This document shows, in pieces, positions 8,566-17,543 of a stretch of 64,000 nucleotides of DNA (positions within the stretch are counted from its first letter, which is position 1; the number at the start of each line of letters is the position of its first letter). A program made the position numbers and the translations under genes. The notes beneath the pieces were generated by a model. That model was not told the origin of the DNA and did not search any database. It saw only the letters and a list, made by a program, of their open reading frames with translations. The DNA comes from Ralstonia condita. Lineage in GTDB: Bacteria > Pseudomonadota > Gammaproteobacteria > Burkholderiales > Burkholderiaceae. Location: NCBI RefSeq assembly GCF_958405655.1, contig NZ_CATYWO010000005.1:1-64000 (forward strand). Direction: 5' to 3'.

Positions 8566-9533
8566 TGGAAAACAAAGCCCACGCATTCCTGGCCGGGCTG
8601 TTCACGATCGGGCTGATCATCTTCATCGGGCTCGCAGTGATGTGGTTCAACCGCGACCAGACGGTGCGCGTGCCATACGACGTGGTCACGCGCTCGACCG
8701 TCAACGGGCTGAATCCGCAGGCCGCCGTCAAGTACCGTGGCCTGGACGTCGGCAAGGTCGACAGCATCCGCTTTGATGACAAGGTGCCGGGGCAGATCGT
8801 GGTGCGCGTGCTGGTCGACAAGGACGCGCCCATCACCACCACCACGTATGGCCGGCTTGCGTATCAGGGCGTGACGGGCCTCGCCTATGTGCAGCTCGAC
8901 GACCGCGGCTTCGACAACAGCCAGCACGCGCCCAGCCCGGTGCGCCTGGCCACCTCCCAGAAGGACCCCGCTCGCATCCGCATGGATGCCGGCTTCCTCG
9001 ACGAACTCGACAAGCGCGGCGACCAGATGCTGTCCAAGATCGACCAGACGCTGAGTTCGCTGTCCATCATGTTCGATGAGGAGCACCGGCAGCAGATCAC
9101 CGATTCGATGCAGTCCTTCAGGAAGACGATGGACGCGTACAGTGCGCTCGCACAGCAGGCACAGCCGACCCTGCGCAAGCTGCCGCAGATCGCCGATAAC
9201 CTGGACGCGACGCTGGCGTCCACGCGCAAGCTGTCGCAGTCACTGGCTGACCCCAAGGGGGCGCTGATGATGATCCTGTCCGGCGCGGGTGCAGACCTCA
9301 CGACGGCCACGCAGTCGATGCAATCGGCTGCCAACGTGCTGACCTACGAGACACTGCCCCAGCTCAACGGCTTCGCACGTGAGGCGCGTCAGGCGGTGCG
9401 TGGTTTCGACCATGCCGTGACCGATTTCAACGCGCGGCCGCAAAGCGTGCTGTTCGGCCCCGCGCCCGCCATGCCGGGCCCCGGTGAGACCGGATTCAAC
9501 GCGCCTGCCGCCCGGGCTTCGGCCCAGCCCTGA
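8565..9533 (+). CDS. MCE-domain (MlaD-family) substrate-binding protein
   Basis: Periplasmic, inner-membrane-anchored lipid-binding subunit, 322 aa. A single N-terminal membrane helix (about residues 8-28) is followed by one MCE domain (about 38-115, including YRGLDVGKVDSI and TGLAYVQLDD), then a long helical C-terminal region likely to form a hexameric channel or needle, and a Pro/Ala-rich tail. A strong GGAGG ribosome site at 8556-8560 supports ATG 8565 over the TTG three bases upstream. Its partners are the ATPase before it and the lipoprotein after it. Confidence 0.92.
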   Translation: MENKAHAFLAGLFTIGLIIFIGLAVMWFNRDQTVRVPYDVVTRSTVNGLNPQAAVKYRGLDVGKVDSIRFDDKVPGQIVVRVLVDKDAPITTTTYGRLAYQGVTGLAYVQLDDRGFDNSQHAPSPVRLATSQKDPARIRMDAGFLDELDKRGDQMLSKIDQTLSSLSIMFDEEHRQQITDSMQSFRKTMDAYSALAQQAQPTLRKLPQIADNLDATLASTRKLSQSLADPKGALMMILSGAGADLTTATQSMQSAANVLTYETLPQLNGFAREARQAVRGFDHAVTDFNARPQSVLFGPAPAMPGPGETGFNAPAARASAQP

Positions 9534-9542
9534 GGAGACCCC

Positions 9543-10184
9543 ATGCTGATGTTGTCCGCTGTCTTCCGTCGCGCGCTGGCGTTATCAGCGCTGGCCGCGC
9601 TGGCCGCGTGCTCGAGCGCACCGGCCACGCCCACCGCGCTCTACGATTTCGGCCTCGCCCCTGCCGCCAGCAGCGGCGCGCGCCTGCCCACCGCGCTGCG
9701 CGTGACCGAGGTTGCCGGCCCCGGCTGGATGGACGGCAATGCCATCTATTACCGCCTCGCCTACGCGCAGGGCCAGCGTACCGACGCCTATGCGAACAGC
9801 CGTTGGGTGGAGTCGCCCGTGAACCTGTTCGATGCGCGGCTGCGCAACGCGGCGGCCGCGCGTGGGCGGGTCATCAGCTACGCCACGCCGGACGTGCCAT
9901 CCCTGCGTGTCGAGCTGGTCGATTTCTCGCAGGTATTCGACCGCCCGGATGCGAGCCGCGGCGTGGTGCGCTTGCGGGCGACGGTGTTCCAGTCACGCGG
10001 GGTCGTCGACCAGCGCGTGGTCCAGGCCGACGCGCGCGCGCCCAGCCCGGATGCCGCCGGCGGCGTGGCGGCGCTGACCCAGGCCTCGGACAAGGCGATC
10101 GGCGAGGTGCTCGACTGGGTGGCGGGCTTGCCGCTGGGTGGGGCTTCACCGGTTGCGGGGTCTAATGGTGGGCGCCAGCCCTGA
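9543..10184 (+). CDS. ABC-type transport auxiliary lipoprotein (PqiC-like)
   Basis: A 213-aa predicted lipoprotein: signal peptide ending in LAALAAC followed by SSAP, so residue +2 is Ser and outer-membrane sorting is expected. The body has the beta-rich pattern of the auxiliary lipoprotein family that includes PqiC (YDFGLAP near the N-terminus, IYYRLAYAQGQRTDAYANSRWVE in two short conserved stretches, and a C-terminal SDKAIGEVLDWV). It probably links the MCE protein to the outer membrane. A GAGGAGA ribosome site precedes ATG 9543. Last gene of the operon. Confidence 0.85.
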   Translation: MLMLSAVFRRALALSALAALAACSSAPATPTALYDFGLAPAASSGARLPTALRVTEVAGPGWMDGNAIYYRLAYAQGQRTDAYANSRWVESPVNLFDARLRNAAAARGRVISYATPDVPSLRVELVDFSQVFDRPDASRGVVRLRATVFQSRGVVDQRVVQADARAPSPDAAGGVAALTQASDKAIGEVLDWVAGLPLGGASPVAGSNGGRQP

Positions 10185-10289
10185 GCCCTCCGCCGGATGG
10201 AGGAATCCTTCTTGATGTGCCGCACCGGACGCTATCATGGGTGACTTTCCTGTACGTCCGTTCCTTCTCGTTGACTGTAGCGCCCTCCG

Positions 10290-11480
10290 GTGACGGACCT
10301 CCACTCGCAACCCGCCGCACCTGTTCCGCATCGCCACTCGCCGCTTGCGCGCGCCGGGCTGGGATGGTTCGTGCTCCTGGTGATCTACGCCAGCCTGTAT
10401 CCGTTCGCGGGCTGGACCGACACGGGCGTCTCGCCGTTTGCGTTCCTGACCGCGCCCCTGCCGCGCTACAACACGAGCTTCGACCTGCTCACCAACGTCT
10501 GGGGCTATATGCCGCTGGGTATGCTGACGGTGCTGGCAGCCCATCCGCGTATCACGGGCTGGCGGGCGGTGCTGCTGGCGCTGCTGGCCGGGCTGCTGCT
10601 CTCGGGCGCCATGGAAGCGATGCAGACCTATCTGCCCACGCGCGTATCGTCCAACGTCGACCTGGCGACCAACACCATTGGCGCCCTGCTGGGCGGCATC
10701 GTCATGGTGCCGTTCTCGGCGCGGCTGATCGATCGCGGCGGGCTGCGTCGCCTGCGCCGCCGCTGGTTCGAGCCGTATGCCACCTTTCCGATCCTGTTGC
10801 TGCTGGCATGGCCGTTCGCGCAGATCTTTCCGCAGGAGTTCCTGTTCAGCATGGGCGGAGTGATCCGCAGCATCCTGCTCGATCCGTCGCCGGATGCCTT
10901 GGTGGTGAACCTCGTCAATGGCTGGTTCCCGGCGCTCTTCGATTGGCATGACAAGTGGCAGGCGCACCCGGAAGCGTTGCAGCGCCAGGAACTGCTGGAG
11001 GCGCTCATCACCGCGTGCAGCTGGATCGGAACCGGGCTGCTGGCCACCGTGTCCATGCGCCGCGGTGCGCCCATATTGCGCCTGCTGGCGGCACTGCTGG
11101 CCGGTGCGCTGCTGGTGAAGGCCGGTGCGACGCTGCTGCAGTTTCCATCGGGCGGGGCCTGGGACTGGCTGTCGTCCGGCGCGCGCTTCGGGCTGATCGT
11201 CGGGTCGCTCGTGCTCGTGCTGCTGGTCCGGCTGCCGCGCTGGCTGCGCGGTGCGCTGGCCATGACGCTGCTGATCGCGCTGATCATCCTCTCCAACGTG
11301 CTGCCTCCGAGCCCCTACTCCTGGGTGTCGGCGCAAGCTTGGCGCCTGGGGCGCTTTGTCCATTTCAACAGCCTGTCGCAATGGATCGGCTGGCTGTGGC
11401 CGTTTCTCGGCCTCGGCTACCTCGCCTGGCGCGCCGAGCAGACGCATCTGCAGCGGCGCGCCGGACGTCAGCCCCGCTAG
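10290..11480 (+). CDS. VanZ-like family membrane protein
   Basis: A 396-aa polytopic membrane protein. The first ~150 residues carry the VanZ-like pattern (YASLYPFAGW, NVWGYMPLGML, EAMQTYLPTRVSSNVDLATNTIGALLG split over the first four helices). The rest consists of about five more membrane segments of unknown role. VanZ homologues are linked with teicoplanin resistance in Gram-positives, but no such role can be inferred here. It starts with GTG and has no obvious partner gene; the next gene on its right is convergent, overlapping by four bases at the stops. Confidence 0.75.
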   Translation: MTDLHSQPAAPVPHRHSPLARAGLGWFVLLVIYASLYPFAGWTDTGVSPFAFLTAPLPRYNTSFDLLTNVWGYMPLGMLTVLAAHPRITGWRAVLLALLAGLLLSGAMEAMQTYLPTRVSSNVDLATNTIGALLGGIVMVPFSARLIDRGGLRRLRRRWFEPYATFPILLLLAWPFAQIFPQEFLFSMGGVIRSILLDPSPDALVVNLVNGWFPALFDWHDKWQAHPEALQRQELLEALITACSWIGTGLLATVSMRRGAPILRLLAALLAGALLVKAGATLLQFPSGGAWDWLSSGARFGLIVGSLVLVLLVRLPRWLRGALAMTLLIALIILSNVLPPSPYSWVSAQAWRLGRFVHFNSLSQWIGWLWPFLGLGYLAWRAEQTHLQRRAGRQPR

Positions 11481-12712
11481 GCGCTGAGCTCCGCGGATGC
11501 GGTGTGCGATGCGCCCGCACGGCGCACCGCGAGTAGCGCCGCGAGCGCCGCCAGGTACATCCCGGTCATGGCGACAAAGCCCGCGCGCCACCCGAACAGG
11601 CCCGTCGACAGCGCGGCCACGCCCAGGCCGATGAGCGCACCGCCCTTGGCCGCGCTGCTGCACAGCCCCAGGGCAAAGCCTTGACGATCTTCCGGGCTGG
11701 TTTCCACGACCAGGCTGTTGAGCACCGGCAGCAGGCCGCCGAGGCACAGGCCCCACGCCAGCCGGGCGACGATGAAATCGGCTTCGCCCTGCGCGAGCCC
11801 TTGCCAGAGCGAAATGCCTGCGCAGACGGCGGTCAGCGCACAGACGCGCCCCAGCGTGACATGCACGGGCAGGCCCGCAAAACGCTGTGCCCACCAGCGC
11901 GCAGACAGCGCCAGTGTCGCGGCCGTGGCGCTGTACGCCAGACCTGCCAGCATAACCGACCCATGCAGCGTCTCGGTGATATACGGCGCGAGGAAGCTTT
12001 GCGGCATGACGCGCGCGGCCTGCACTGCCACCATGCCGAGCAGCAGGCCGATCACCAAACCGCCCAGCGGCGCGCGACGTGCCTGGCGAGCATCGGTGTC
12101 CCGCTCGGTCTCGGATCTAGGCGCGGGCTTGATCGCGGGCAGGCAGAACATCGCCAGCGGAATGCACGCCAGGATCACGACCGCCCCCGCCGTGTTGGCC
12201 ATCCGGAAGCCCATCAACCCCACGAGCCATGCGCCGACCGGCGGCGCCATGAAGCTGCCACACGCCGTGACGGTCTGCAGATCGGCGAAGACGCGTCGGC
12301 GCATGTCGGCCGGCGCCACTCGCATGGCGTAGATCTGTGCGGCCGCCAGGAAGCCGGCGAGGCCACCTTGCACCGTGCGCGCCAACAGCACGCTCGCCGC
12401 CGAGTCTGCATAGACCGACCACAGCTGTGACGCCGCCAGCGCGACCAGCGCCCGCAGGATCATCGGCTTGGGCCCGACACGGTCGGCGAGGCGCCCCCAC
12501 CATGGCGCGGTGACGAGCGTGGCGGCCATCGGTGCAAAGTACGCTGCGCTCGCCACCCACGCGAACGGCACGTGCGGCACCGGTGACAGCTCGCGCAGGA
12601 ACAGCGGCCAGAACGGCCCCGTCATTTCCATTGCGCCCATTGAAAGGGCCTGGATGACGAGGAGCCACCGGATGGCCCCCCGCCACGCGTCCACAGTCGT
12701 TGCCGGGTTCAT
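11477..12712 (-). CDS. MFS transporter, probable siderophore exporter
   Basis: A 411-aa major facilitator superfamily protein with about 12 membrane segments and the loop 2-3 motif GRLADRVGPKP. ATG 12712 overlaps the stop of the siderophore synthetase gene as ATGA, so the two are almost certainly co-translated; the upstream extension of the frame to 12808 is a shadow. Coupling to an NIS synthetase suggests export of the siderophore made by its neighbour. Substrate assignment is inference from context only. Confidence 0.85.
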   Translation of the reverse strand: MNPATTVDAWRGAIRWLLVIQALSMGAMEMTGPFWPLFLRELSPVPHVPFAWVASAAYFAPMAATLVTAPWWGRLADRVGPKPMILRALVALAASQLWSVYADSAASVLLARTVQGGLAGFLAAAQIYAMRVAPADMRRRVFADLQTVTACGSFMAPPVGAWLVGLMGFRMANTAGAVVILACIPLAMFCLPAIKPAPRSETERDTDARQARRAPLGGLVIGLLLGMVAVQAARVMPQSFLAPYITETLHGSVMLAGLAYSATAATLALSARWWAQRFAGLPVHVTLGRVCALTAVCAGISLWQGLAQGEADFIVARLAWGLCLGGLLPVLNSLVVETSPEDRQGFALGLCSSAAKGGALIGLGVAALSTGLFGWRAGFVAMTGMYLAALAALLAVRRAGASHTASAELSA

Positions 12713-14676
12713 GCGCGAGCTGCTGCAGCCAGCGGATTGGGCAACGCGGCGTGCATGTCGTCGGACTGGTCGCGCAGGCGCATGCGGACGAACGTCTTGA
12801 ATGTCCATGGCGCTTCGAGCAGCGCGTGGCGCTCGTGCGCCCAGGTGTCGGCATCCAGCGCTGGGCGGTTCGCATCGAACACGGCGTGCATGGCGTCACG
12901 CCAAAGGCGCAGCCCGACCTTGCTGCCCTGGTCGGGAAACAGCGCCAGCGCCAGCTCACCGATATGGCACAGCAGGAAGGCGTGGATGAGCTTCTTGCGC
13001 GGAATGTCGCGATCGGGATACGTCGTGTGGCCGGCGCGGAACGGTTCGATCGAGAAGCCCTGTGCCTGCAGCGTCGGCAACGCGATCTTCACGTCGCCAA
13101 AGTCACGCACCACCAGCAGCTCCGGCATGCCGGCCTCGCTGATGACGACGAAGGTGTTCTGCTGATGCGCTTCCAACGCCATGCCGTAACGCAGATAGAG
13201 GCCGACGATGGCCGGAATGGCGACGCCCAGGTACGCCTCAAAGAAACGCGCGGCGCGCTCGGCGCGGGTGCCGTCGGCCTGGCGTGCGAGCACGGTGTCG
13301 AGCAGCATCGGCGCCGCCGCGTCGGTGATGTCGGCCGTGAAGTCCGGTGTGAAGAGGGCGCCGACCGGCAGCAACCGCGCGTTGCCGGCAATGCGCGTGG
13401 TGGGGTTGTCGCGCACGATCATCGACAGATGCCGGGCGCGATCGTCATCCGTGCCGGCCACGTGGATGCCGTGGCGTTCGGGCACGATCGACAGGACGCT
13501 CGCCAAGCCTGCGTCGACCGCAAGGATGCGTTCGAGCAGGGCACTCACGCGCGGGCCCATCACGGCCGACTTGGGCGACACAGTGCGCTCGACGCTGGTC
13601 AGCCGCATGCTCACTGGCAGCTTGAGCATCGGGCCGCCCGGCGCGTCGGTCGCGGCCAAGGTGCGGAATGACATCGTGGGCCGGGCGGCAATGTTGATGT
13701 CCGGTAGGTGGAGCAGTTCGCCTGCAGTAAATTCAGCGGCAAAGGTCTCACCGAGTGTCGTGTCGCGCTGCCATGGGTGGACGGGCAGCGGCAGCCACGC
13801 TTCGGGCGCGAGCCGGCGTGCCAGCAAGGCTTTGCGAAACGCCGCCATGGTTTCGGGGAAGGTCGCCGCGAACCAGTGGGCGTACGGCTGCACACCCTCC
13901 ATCGTGGTGACCTGCAGGCGATGGGCCGCCACGGCCACCACGCCGATGGGCACCTGCGCCTCGAACTCTGGTGAGAGCTCGATGACCTGCTCGGGCGCGA
14001 GCCCCAGCCGCGTCTTGTAGGCCGGATGCCACGGATGCCCGCCGGTGCCCCACTGCTCGGTACGCGCCAGGGCGTGCGGCGTGCCATCGCCGCAGAGCAG
14101 GGCGAGCGCGTCTTCCGACGCCGCAACGCGATGCTCGGCGGCGAGACGCTCACCCCGGACCAGTCGATAGGCCTGGCACAGCGTGTCGTTGTCCTGGCTG
14201 TTGTCGAGTTCCGTCGCGAGCCGCGCAATGGCGGTCAGGCGATGGGCATCGGTGGCATCGCCGATCTCCAGCATCGGTGCGAGCCAGTGGAGCAGCGTGG
14301 ATGGACGTTCAATGGGCGTCGCCGGACGATCGTGCGCCAGGACGGCGACATCGCCCGCCAATGTCCAGCTACCGAGCGCGCCCGACCGCAAACCGGCAAA
14401 GCGCAGCAACACGCGCTGCTGCCAGATCGGCAGCAATGTCACATCGGCGCGGGTGTCGGCGATGAGCTGGTCTGCGTTGAGCAGCGCTTCACGAAACAGC
14501 GCCTGCAGCAGGCGCGACAGGACACGTCGGCGTGCCAACTGCTGCGCTGCCGACCAATGTTCGGTCTGCACGCCGGCCTCGAGCAGCGCAGGAATGGATT
14601 CAAGGGTCAGGTTGCCGGCCGCAGCGGCAGCAGATGCTGTTCGGGTTTGAGCGGCGGTATCAGATCGACGTTGCAC
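12709..14676 (-). CDS. IucA/IucC-family (NIS) siderophore synthetase
   Basis: ATP-dependent synthetase that condenses a carboxylate such as citrate with an amine or alcohol to build a siderophore, 655 aa. The ATP and citrate-binding region shows GGHPWHPAYKTRLG, LPVHPWQ, KLPVSMRLTS and RTVSP, then a C-terminal FhuF-like iron-transporter part with HQQN and RDFGD. GTG 14676 is preferred: AGGAG lies five bases upstream, whereas the in-frame GTG at 14826 has none and encodes an unconserved Pro/Ala-rich leader. It precedes the MFS gene with a four-base overlap. A candidate Fur-controlled promoter lies at 14882-14911. Only one synthetase is present, and no TonB receptor or decarboxylase is nearby. 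Confidence 0.9.
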   Translation of the reverse strand: MQRRSDTAAQTRTASAAAAAGNLTLESIPALLEAGVQTEHWSAAQQLARRRVLSRLLQALFREALLNADQLIADTRADVTLLPIWQQRVLLRFAGLRSGALGSWTLAGDVAVLAHDRPATPIERPSTLLHWLAPMLEIGDATDAHRLTAIARLATELDNSQDNDTLCQAYRLVRGERLAAEHRVAASEDALALLCGDGTPHALARTEQWGTGGHPWHPAYKTRLGLAPEQVIELSPEFEAQVPIGVVAVAAHRLQVTTMEGVQPYAHWFAATFPETMAAFRKALLARRLAPEAWLPLPVHPWQRDTTLGETFAAEFTAGELLHLPDINIAARPTMSFRTLAATDAPGGPMLKLPVSMRLTSVERTVSPKSAVMGPRVSALLERILAVDAGLASVLSIVPERHGIHVAGTDDDRARHLSMIVRDNPTTRIAGNARLLPVGALFTPDFTADITDAAAPMLLDTVLARQADGTRAERAARFFEAYLGVAIPAIVGLYLRYGMALEAHQQNTFVVISEAGMPELLVVRDFGDVKIALPTLQAQGFSIEPFRAGHTTYPDRDIPRKKLIHAFLLCHIGELALALFPDQGSKVGLRLWRDAMHAVFDANRPALDADTWAHERHALLEAPWTFKTFVRMRLRDQSDDMHAALPNPLAAAARA

Positions 14677-15058
14677 GAGGGCTCCTACGGGACATGAGCG
14701 TGTGCAGGCGAGCGGGGCTCGGCCCTGCAGCACAGGGGGTCCAGATGTAGGGGCCGCTTCTGAGGCAGGCGGGCGTGCAGCGCTCCCGTGTGGAAGCCGC
14801 AAGGACAGTCGTTCTTCTACTGCCACGGGCTTTGCGGGCCGGCTGAGTTCAGCCGCGCAAAGGCGTCATTGCGTGCATTGCAGTGTAGATGAGAATCGAT
14901 CGCATTTGCAACACTATTCCATCCATTTGTCGGGGGCAGGGATCGCGCCGGCGTGCGCCGTCTTCACGCAACCGACATGAATCCTTTCTACCTTAGCGCG
15001 TGGTGAGCAGACGGCGCGCGCCGCACAGTCCGGCTCGCTGACGTCATCAGGAGGTGTC
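14677..15058. other. Divergent intergenic region
   Basis: About 380 bases between the siderophore operon (minus strand) and the small lipoprotein gene (plus strand). It holds the candidate Fur promoter described separately and, next to 15059, a strong AGGAGGTG ribosome site. The remaining 14677-14880 stretch is an open but unconserved frame upstream of the synthetase; I see nothing else in it. Confidence 0.5.
14882..14911 (-). promoter_or_regulatory. Candidate Fur-regulated promoter of the siderophore operon
   Basis: On the minus strand, TTGCAA (14906-14911) and TACACT (14882-14887) are separated by 18 bases, a plausible sigma-70 promoter. The 19 bases at 14891-14909 match the Fur consensus at 11 of 19 positions and cover the spacer and part of the -35, so iron-bound Fur would block RNA polymerase. 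This fits an iron-acquisition operon. The leader to the GTG at 14676 would be about 200 bases long. Confidence 0.55.
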
Positions 15059-15277
15059 GTGTCCGCTAACCGAAAGGCCAGCGCTCCACGCCGCGTGCGC
15101 GTGTTGGTGTCGGGTGGCGTCGCGCTGCTCGCCCTCGTGTTGAGCGGCTGTGATGCGGCTGATCCGCATGTGCCGGCCGTGGTGCGTGCGCCCGCTTCCG
15201 TGCCGCCTGCCTCGCCGGTGCAGGCCGTTGCGTCGCAAAACGGCCTGGCGCCGCCCGTGATCCATACCGTCGACTGA
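15059..15277 (+). CDS. Small lipoprotein
   Basis: A 72-aa predicted lipoprotein starting at GTG behind a near-perfect AGGAGGTG ribosome site. An Arg/Lys-rich n-region and a hydrophobic core lead to the lipobox VLSGC (Cys31) followed by Asp32; Asp at +2 is the classical inner-membrane retention signal in enterobacteria. The mature peptide is only about 42 residues, rich in Pro, Ala and Val, with no known domain. It sits 85 bases upstream of the phospholipase C gene on the same strand, so a shared role is possible but unproven. Confidence 0.7.
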   Translation: MSANRKASAPRRVRVLVSGGVALLALVLSGCDAADPHVPAVVRAPASVPPASPVQAVASQNGLAPPVIHTVD

Positions 15278-15362
15278 CTTTGCGCACGGTGTTCAGTCAG
15301 TCGCTGCCCGTGTTGTTTCCTCCCCCCAACCCCAAAAAGCACACAGACATCAGGACGAGAAC

Positions 15363-17465
15363 ATGACCTCCAACAGTCGCCGTGGTTTTCTCCGTTCCGC
15401 CGCCCAGTTGGCTGCTGCATCCGCAGCCATGGGCGCGGTGCCCGAAGGCATTCGCCAGGCGCTGGCGATTCCCGCCCATAACGCGCACCGCAATATCGAA
15501 GACGTGCAGCACATCGTGATCCTCATGCAGGAGAACCGCTCGTTCGACCATTACTTCGGCACGCTCAGGGGCGTGCGCGGGTATGGCGACACGCGCACCG
15601 TCACGCTGCCGACCGGCAAGAGCGTGTGGCATCAGCCGATGGCCGGGGGCGTGGGCGAAGTGCTGCCGTTCCGGCCGAGCGCGCCGGACCTGGGCCTGCA
15701 GTTCCTGCAAGACCTGCCGCACGGCTGGAACGACACGCACCTCGCCGTCAACGGCGGCCGTTACGATGGCTGGGTCCCGCACAAGGGCACGACCACGATG
15801 GCCTACCTGACGCGGCAGGACATTCCGTTCCACTACGCGCTGGCCGACGCCTTCACCATCTGCGACGCCTATCACTGCGCGACACCCACGTCGACCGACC
15901 CGAACCGCTACTACATGTGGACGGGCTATGTCGGCAACGACAACGTCGGCGGCGGCCCCGTGATCGACAACGCAGAAGCCGGCTACGGCTGGTCGACATA
16001 TCCGGAAGTGCTCGAAGCCGCCGGCATCTCGTGGAAGATCTATCAGGACATCGGCACGGGCCTGGACGCCGCAGGCTCCTGGGGCTGGACGAGCGACGCC
16101 TACATCGGCAACTACGGCGACAACGCGCTGCTGTACTTCAAGCAATACCAGAATGCACAGCCCGGCAGCCCGCTGTACGACAAGGCACGCACCGGCACCA
16201 ACGCCGCGGCCGGCGACGGTTACTTCGACATCCTCAAGCGCGACGTGCAGAACGGCACGCTGCCGCAGGTGTCGTGGATTGCCGCGCCAGAGGCCTTCTC
16301 CGAGCACCCGAACTGGCCGGCCAACTATGGCGCCTGGTACATCGACCAGGTCCTGCAGATCCTGACCTCCAACCCCGAGGTGTGGAGCAAGACGGCGGTG
16401 TTCGTCACATATGACGAGAACGACGGCTTCTTCGACCACCTCGTGCCGCCGTTTGCATCGTCGGGCAGCAATGGCCTGTCGACGGTCGACACCACCGGCG
16501 AATATTTTCCCGGCGACAGCAAGTACGGCGCTGGCAGCTACGGCCTGGGCCAGCGCGTGCCGATGCTCGTGGTATCGCCGTGGTCCAAGGGCGGCTACGT
16601 GTGCTCGGAAACGTTCGACCACACGTCGATCATCCGTTTCATCGAACAGCGCTTCAAGCGCACGCACAACGTGCGCTCGCCCAACATCTCGAAGTGGCGT
16701 CGCGCCGTGTGCGGCGATCTGACGTCCGCGTTCAACTTCGCCACGCCCAATGAGGTGGTGCCCACGCTGCCGAGCACCGCCGCCTACGTGCCGAAGGACA
16801 AGCTGCGCCACGCCAGCTACGTGCCGCTGCCGCCGCTGGTGCAGGCCGTCCCCGAGCAGGAGGCCGGCGTGCGCCCGTCACGCGCCTTGCCGTACGAGCT
16901 GTTCGTGCGCGGTCGCCAGGACGAGGCCGCCAGCAAGTTCGAACTCGACTTCGTCAACACCGGCGATGTGGGCGCAGCCTTCCTCGTCTACGCCGCCGGC
17001 AGCCCCGACGCGCCGCGCACCTACACCGTGGAGGCCGGCAAGCGCCTCTCCGACAGGCTGCCGGTCGGGGCGGGCGGCGCGTATGACTTTACGGTGCATG
17101 GCCCGAACGGTTTCCTGCGCCGCTTTGTCGGCAAGCTCGCCTTGTCTGGCCTGCTGCGTCCGCGTGGCCGCGCGCTGGAGGTGAAGGAGGGCTACGACGT
17201 CGCCAACGGCAATCTGCAACTGCGTCTCATCAACCACGGCGGCATGCCGACGCTCTTCACCATCAAGAGCGCCTATACCGGCGAGAGCGTGCAGCGCGAA
17301 GTGCGTGGCGGTGAAGATGCCTCGGTGTATCTGGATCTGCGCGGCCAGCATGCCTGGTACGACGTCAGCGTTACCGCCAGCATCGATATTGCCTTCGAGC
17401 GCCGTCTCGCCGGCCACGTCGAGACCGGCCGTGCCAGCGTGTCAGACCCCACCCTGAGCGCCTGA
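15363..17465 (+). CDS. Phosphocholine-specific phospholipase C, Tat-exported
   Basis: Secreted phosphoesterase (700 aa) of the PlcH/PlcN/acid-phosphatase family, expected to release phosphocholine from phosphatidylcholine or sphingomyelin. A twin-arginine signal (SRRGFLRSAA, Arg6-Arg7) directs folded export. The catalytic domain has ENRSFDHYFG at 57-66, YHCATPTSTDPNR, FVTYDENDGFFDH and GQRVPMLVVSPWS. Two C-terminal beta-sandwich repeats typical of bacterial PLCs follow from about residue 520. A terminator ends the gene. With choline transport and oxidation genes downstream, it probably supplies phosphocholine for catabolism or osmoprotection. PlcN-like specificity is not resolvable from sequence alone. 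Confidence 0.92.
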   Translation: MTSNSRRGFLRSAAQLAAASAAMGAVPEGIRQALAIPAHNAHRNIEDVQHIVILMQENRSFDHYFGTLRGVRGYGDTRTVTLPTGKSVWHQPMAGGVGEVLPFRPSAPDLGLQFLQDLPHGWNDTHLAVNGGRYDGWVPHKGTTTMAYLTRQDIPFHYALADAFTICDAYHCATPTSTDPNRYYMWTGYVGNDNVGGGPVIDNAEAGYGWSTYPEVLEAAGISWKIYQDIGTGLDAAGSWGWTSDAYIGNYGDNALLYFKQYQNAQPGSPLYDKARTGTNAAAGDGYFDILKRDVQNGTLPQVSWIAAPEAFSEHPNWPANYGAWYIDQVLQILTSNPEVWSKTAVFVTYDENDGFFDHLVPPFASSGSNGLSTVDTTGEYFPGDSKYGAGSYGLGQRVPMLVVSPWSKGGYVCSETFDHTSIIRFIEQRFKRTHNVRSPNISKWRRAVCGDLTSAFNFATPNEVVPTLPSTAAYVPKDKLRHASYVPLPPLVQAVPEQEAGVRPSRALPYELFVRGRQDEAASKFELDFVNTGDVGAAFLVYAAGSPDAPRTYTVEAGKRLSDRLPVGAGGAYDFTVHGPNGFLRRFVGKLALSGLLRPRGRALEVKEGYDVANGNLQLRLINHGGMPTLFTIKSAYTGESVQREVRGGEDASVYLDLRGQHAWYDVSVTASIDIAFERRLAGHVETGRASVSDPTLSA

Positions 17466-17489
17466 GTCGAAGCGCAGGCCGGCAAACAA

Positions 17490-17526
17490 AACGGCCCGCT
17501 GGCGCGATCCGCCGGCGGGCCGTTTC
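17490..17526 (+). terminator. Rho-independent terminator
   Basis: Stem ACGGCCCGC pairing with GCGGGCCGT, followed by a short TTT run, just after the phospholipase C stop codon. It faces the convergent three-gene transporter operon and may serve both strands. Confidence 0.75.
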
Positions 17527-17543
17527 CATATCGATGCGCGGTC

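Noticed and set aside
12712..12808. Extended start for the MFS gene
   Set aside because: It overlaps the 3' end of the siderophore synthetase in another frame; the ATGA overlap start is better.
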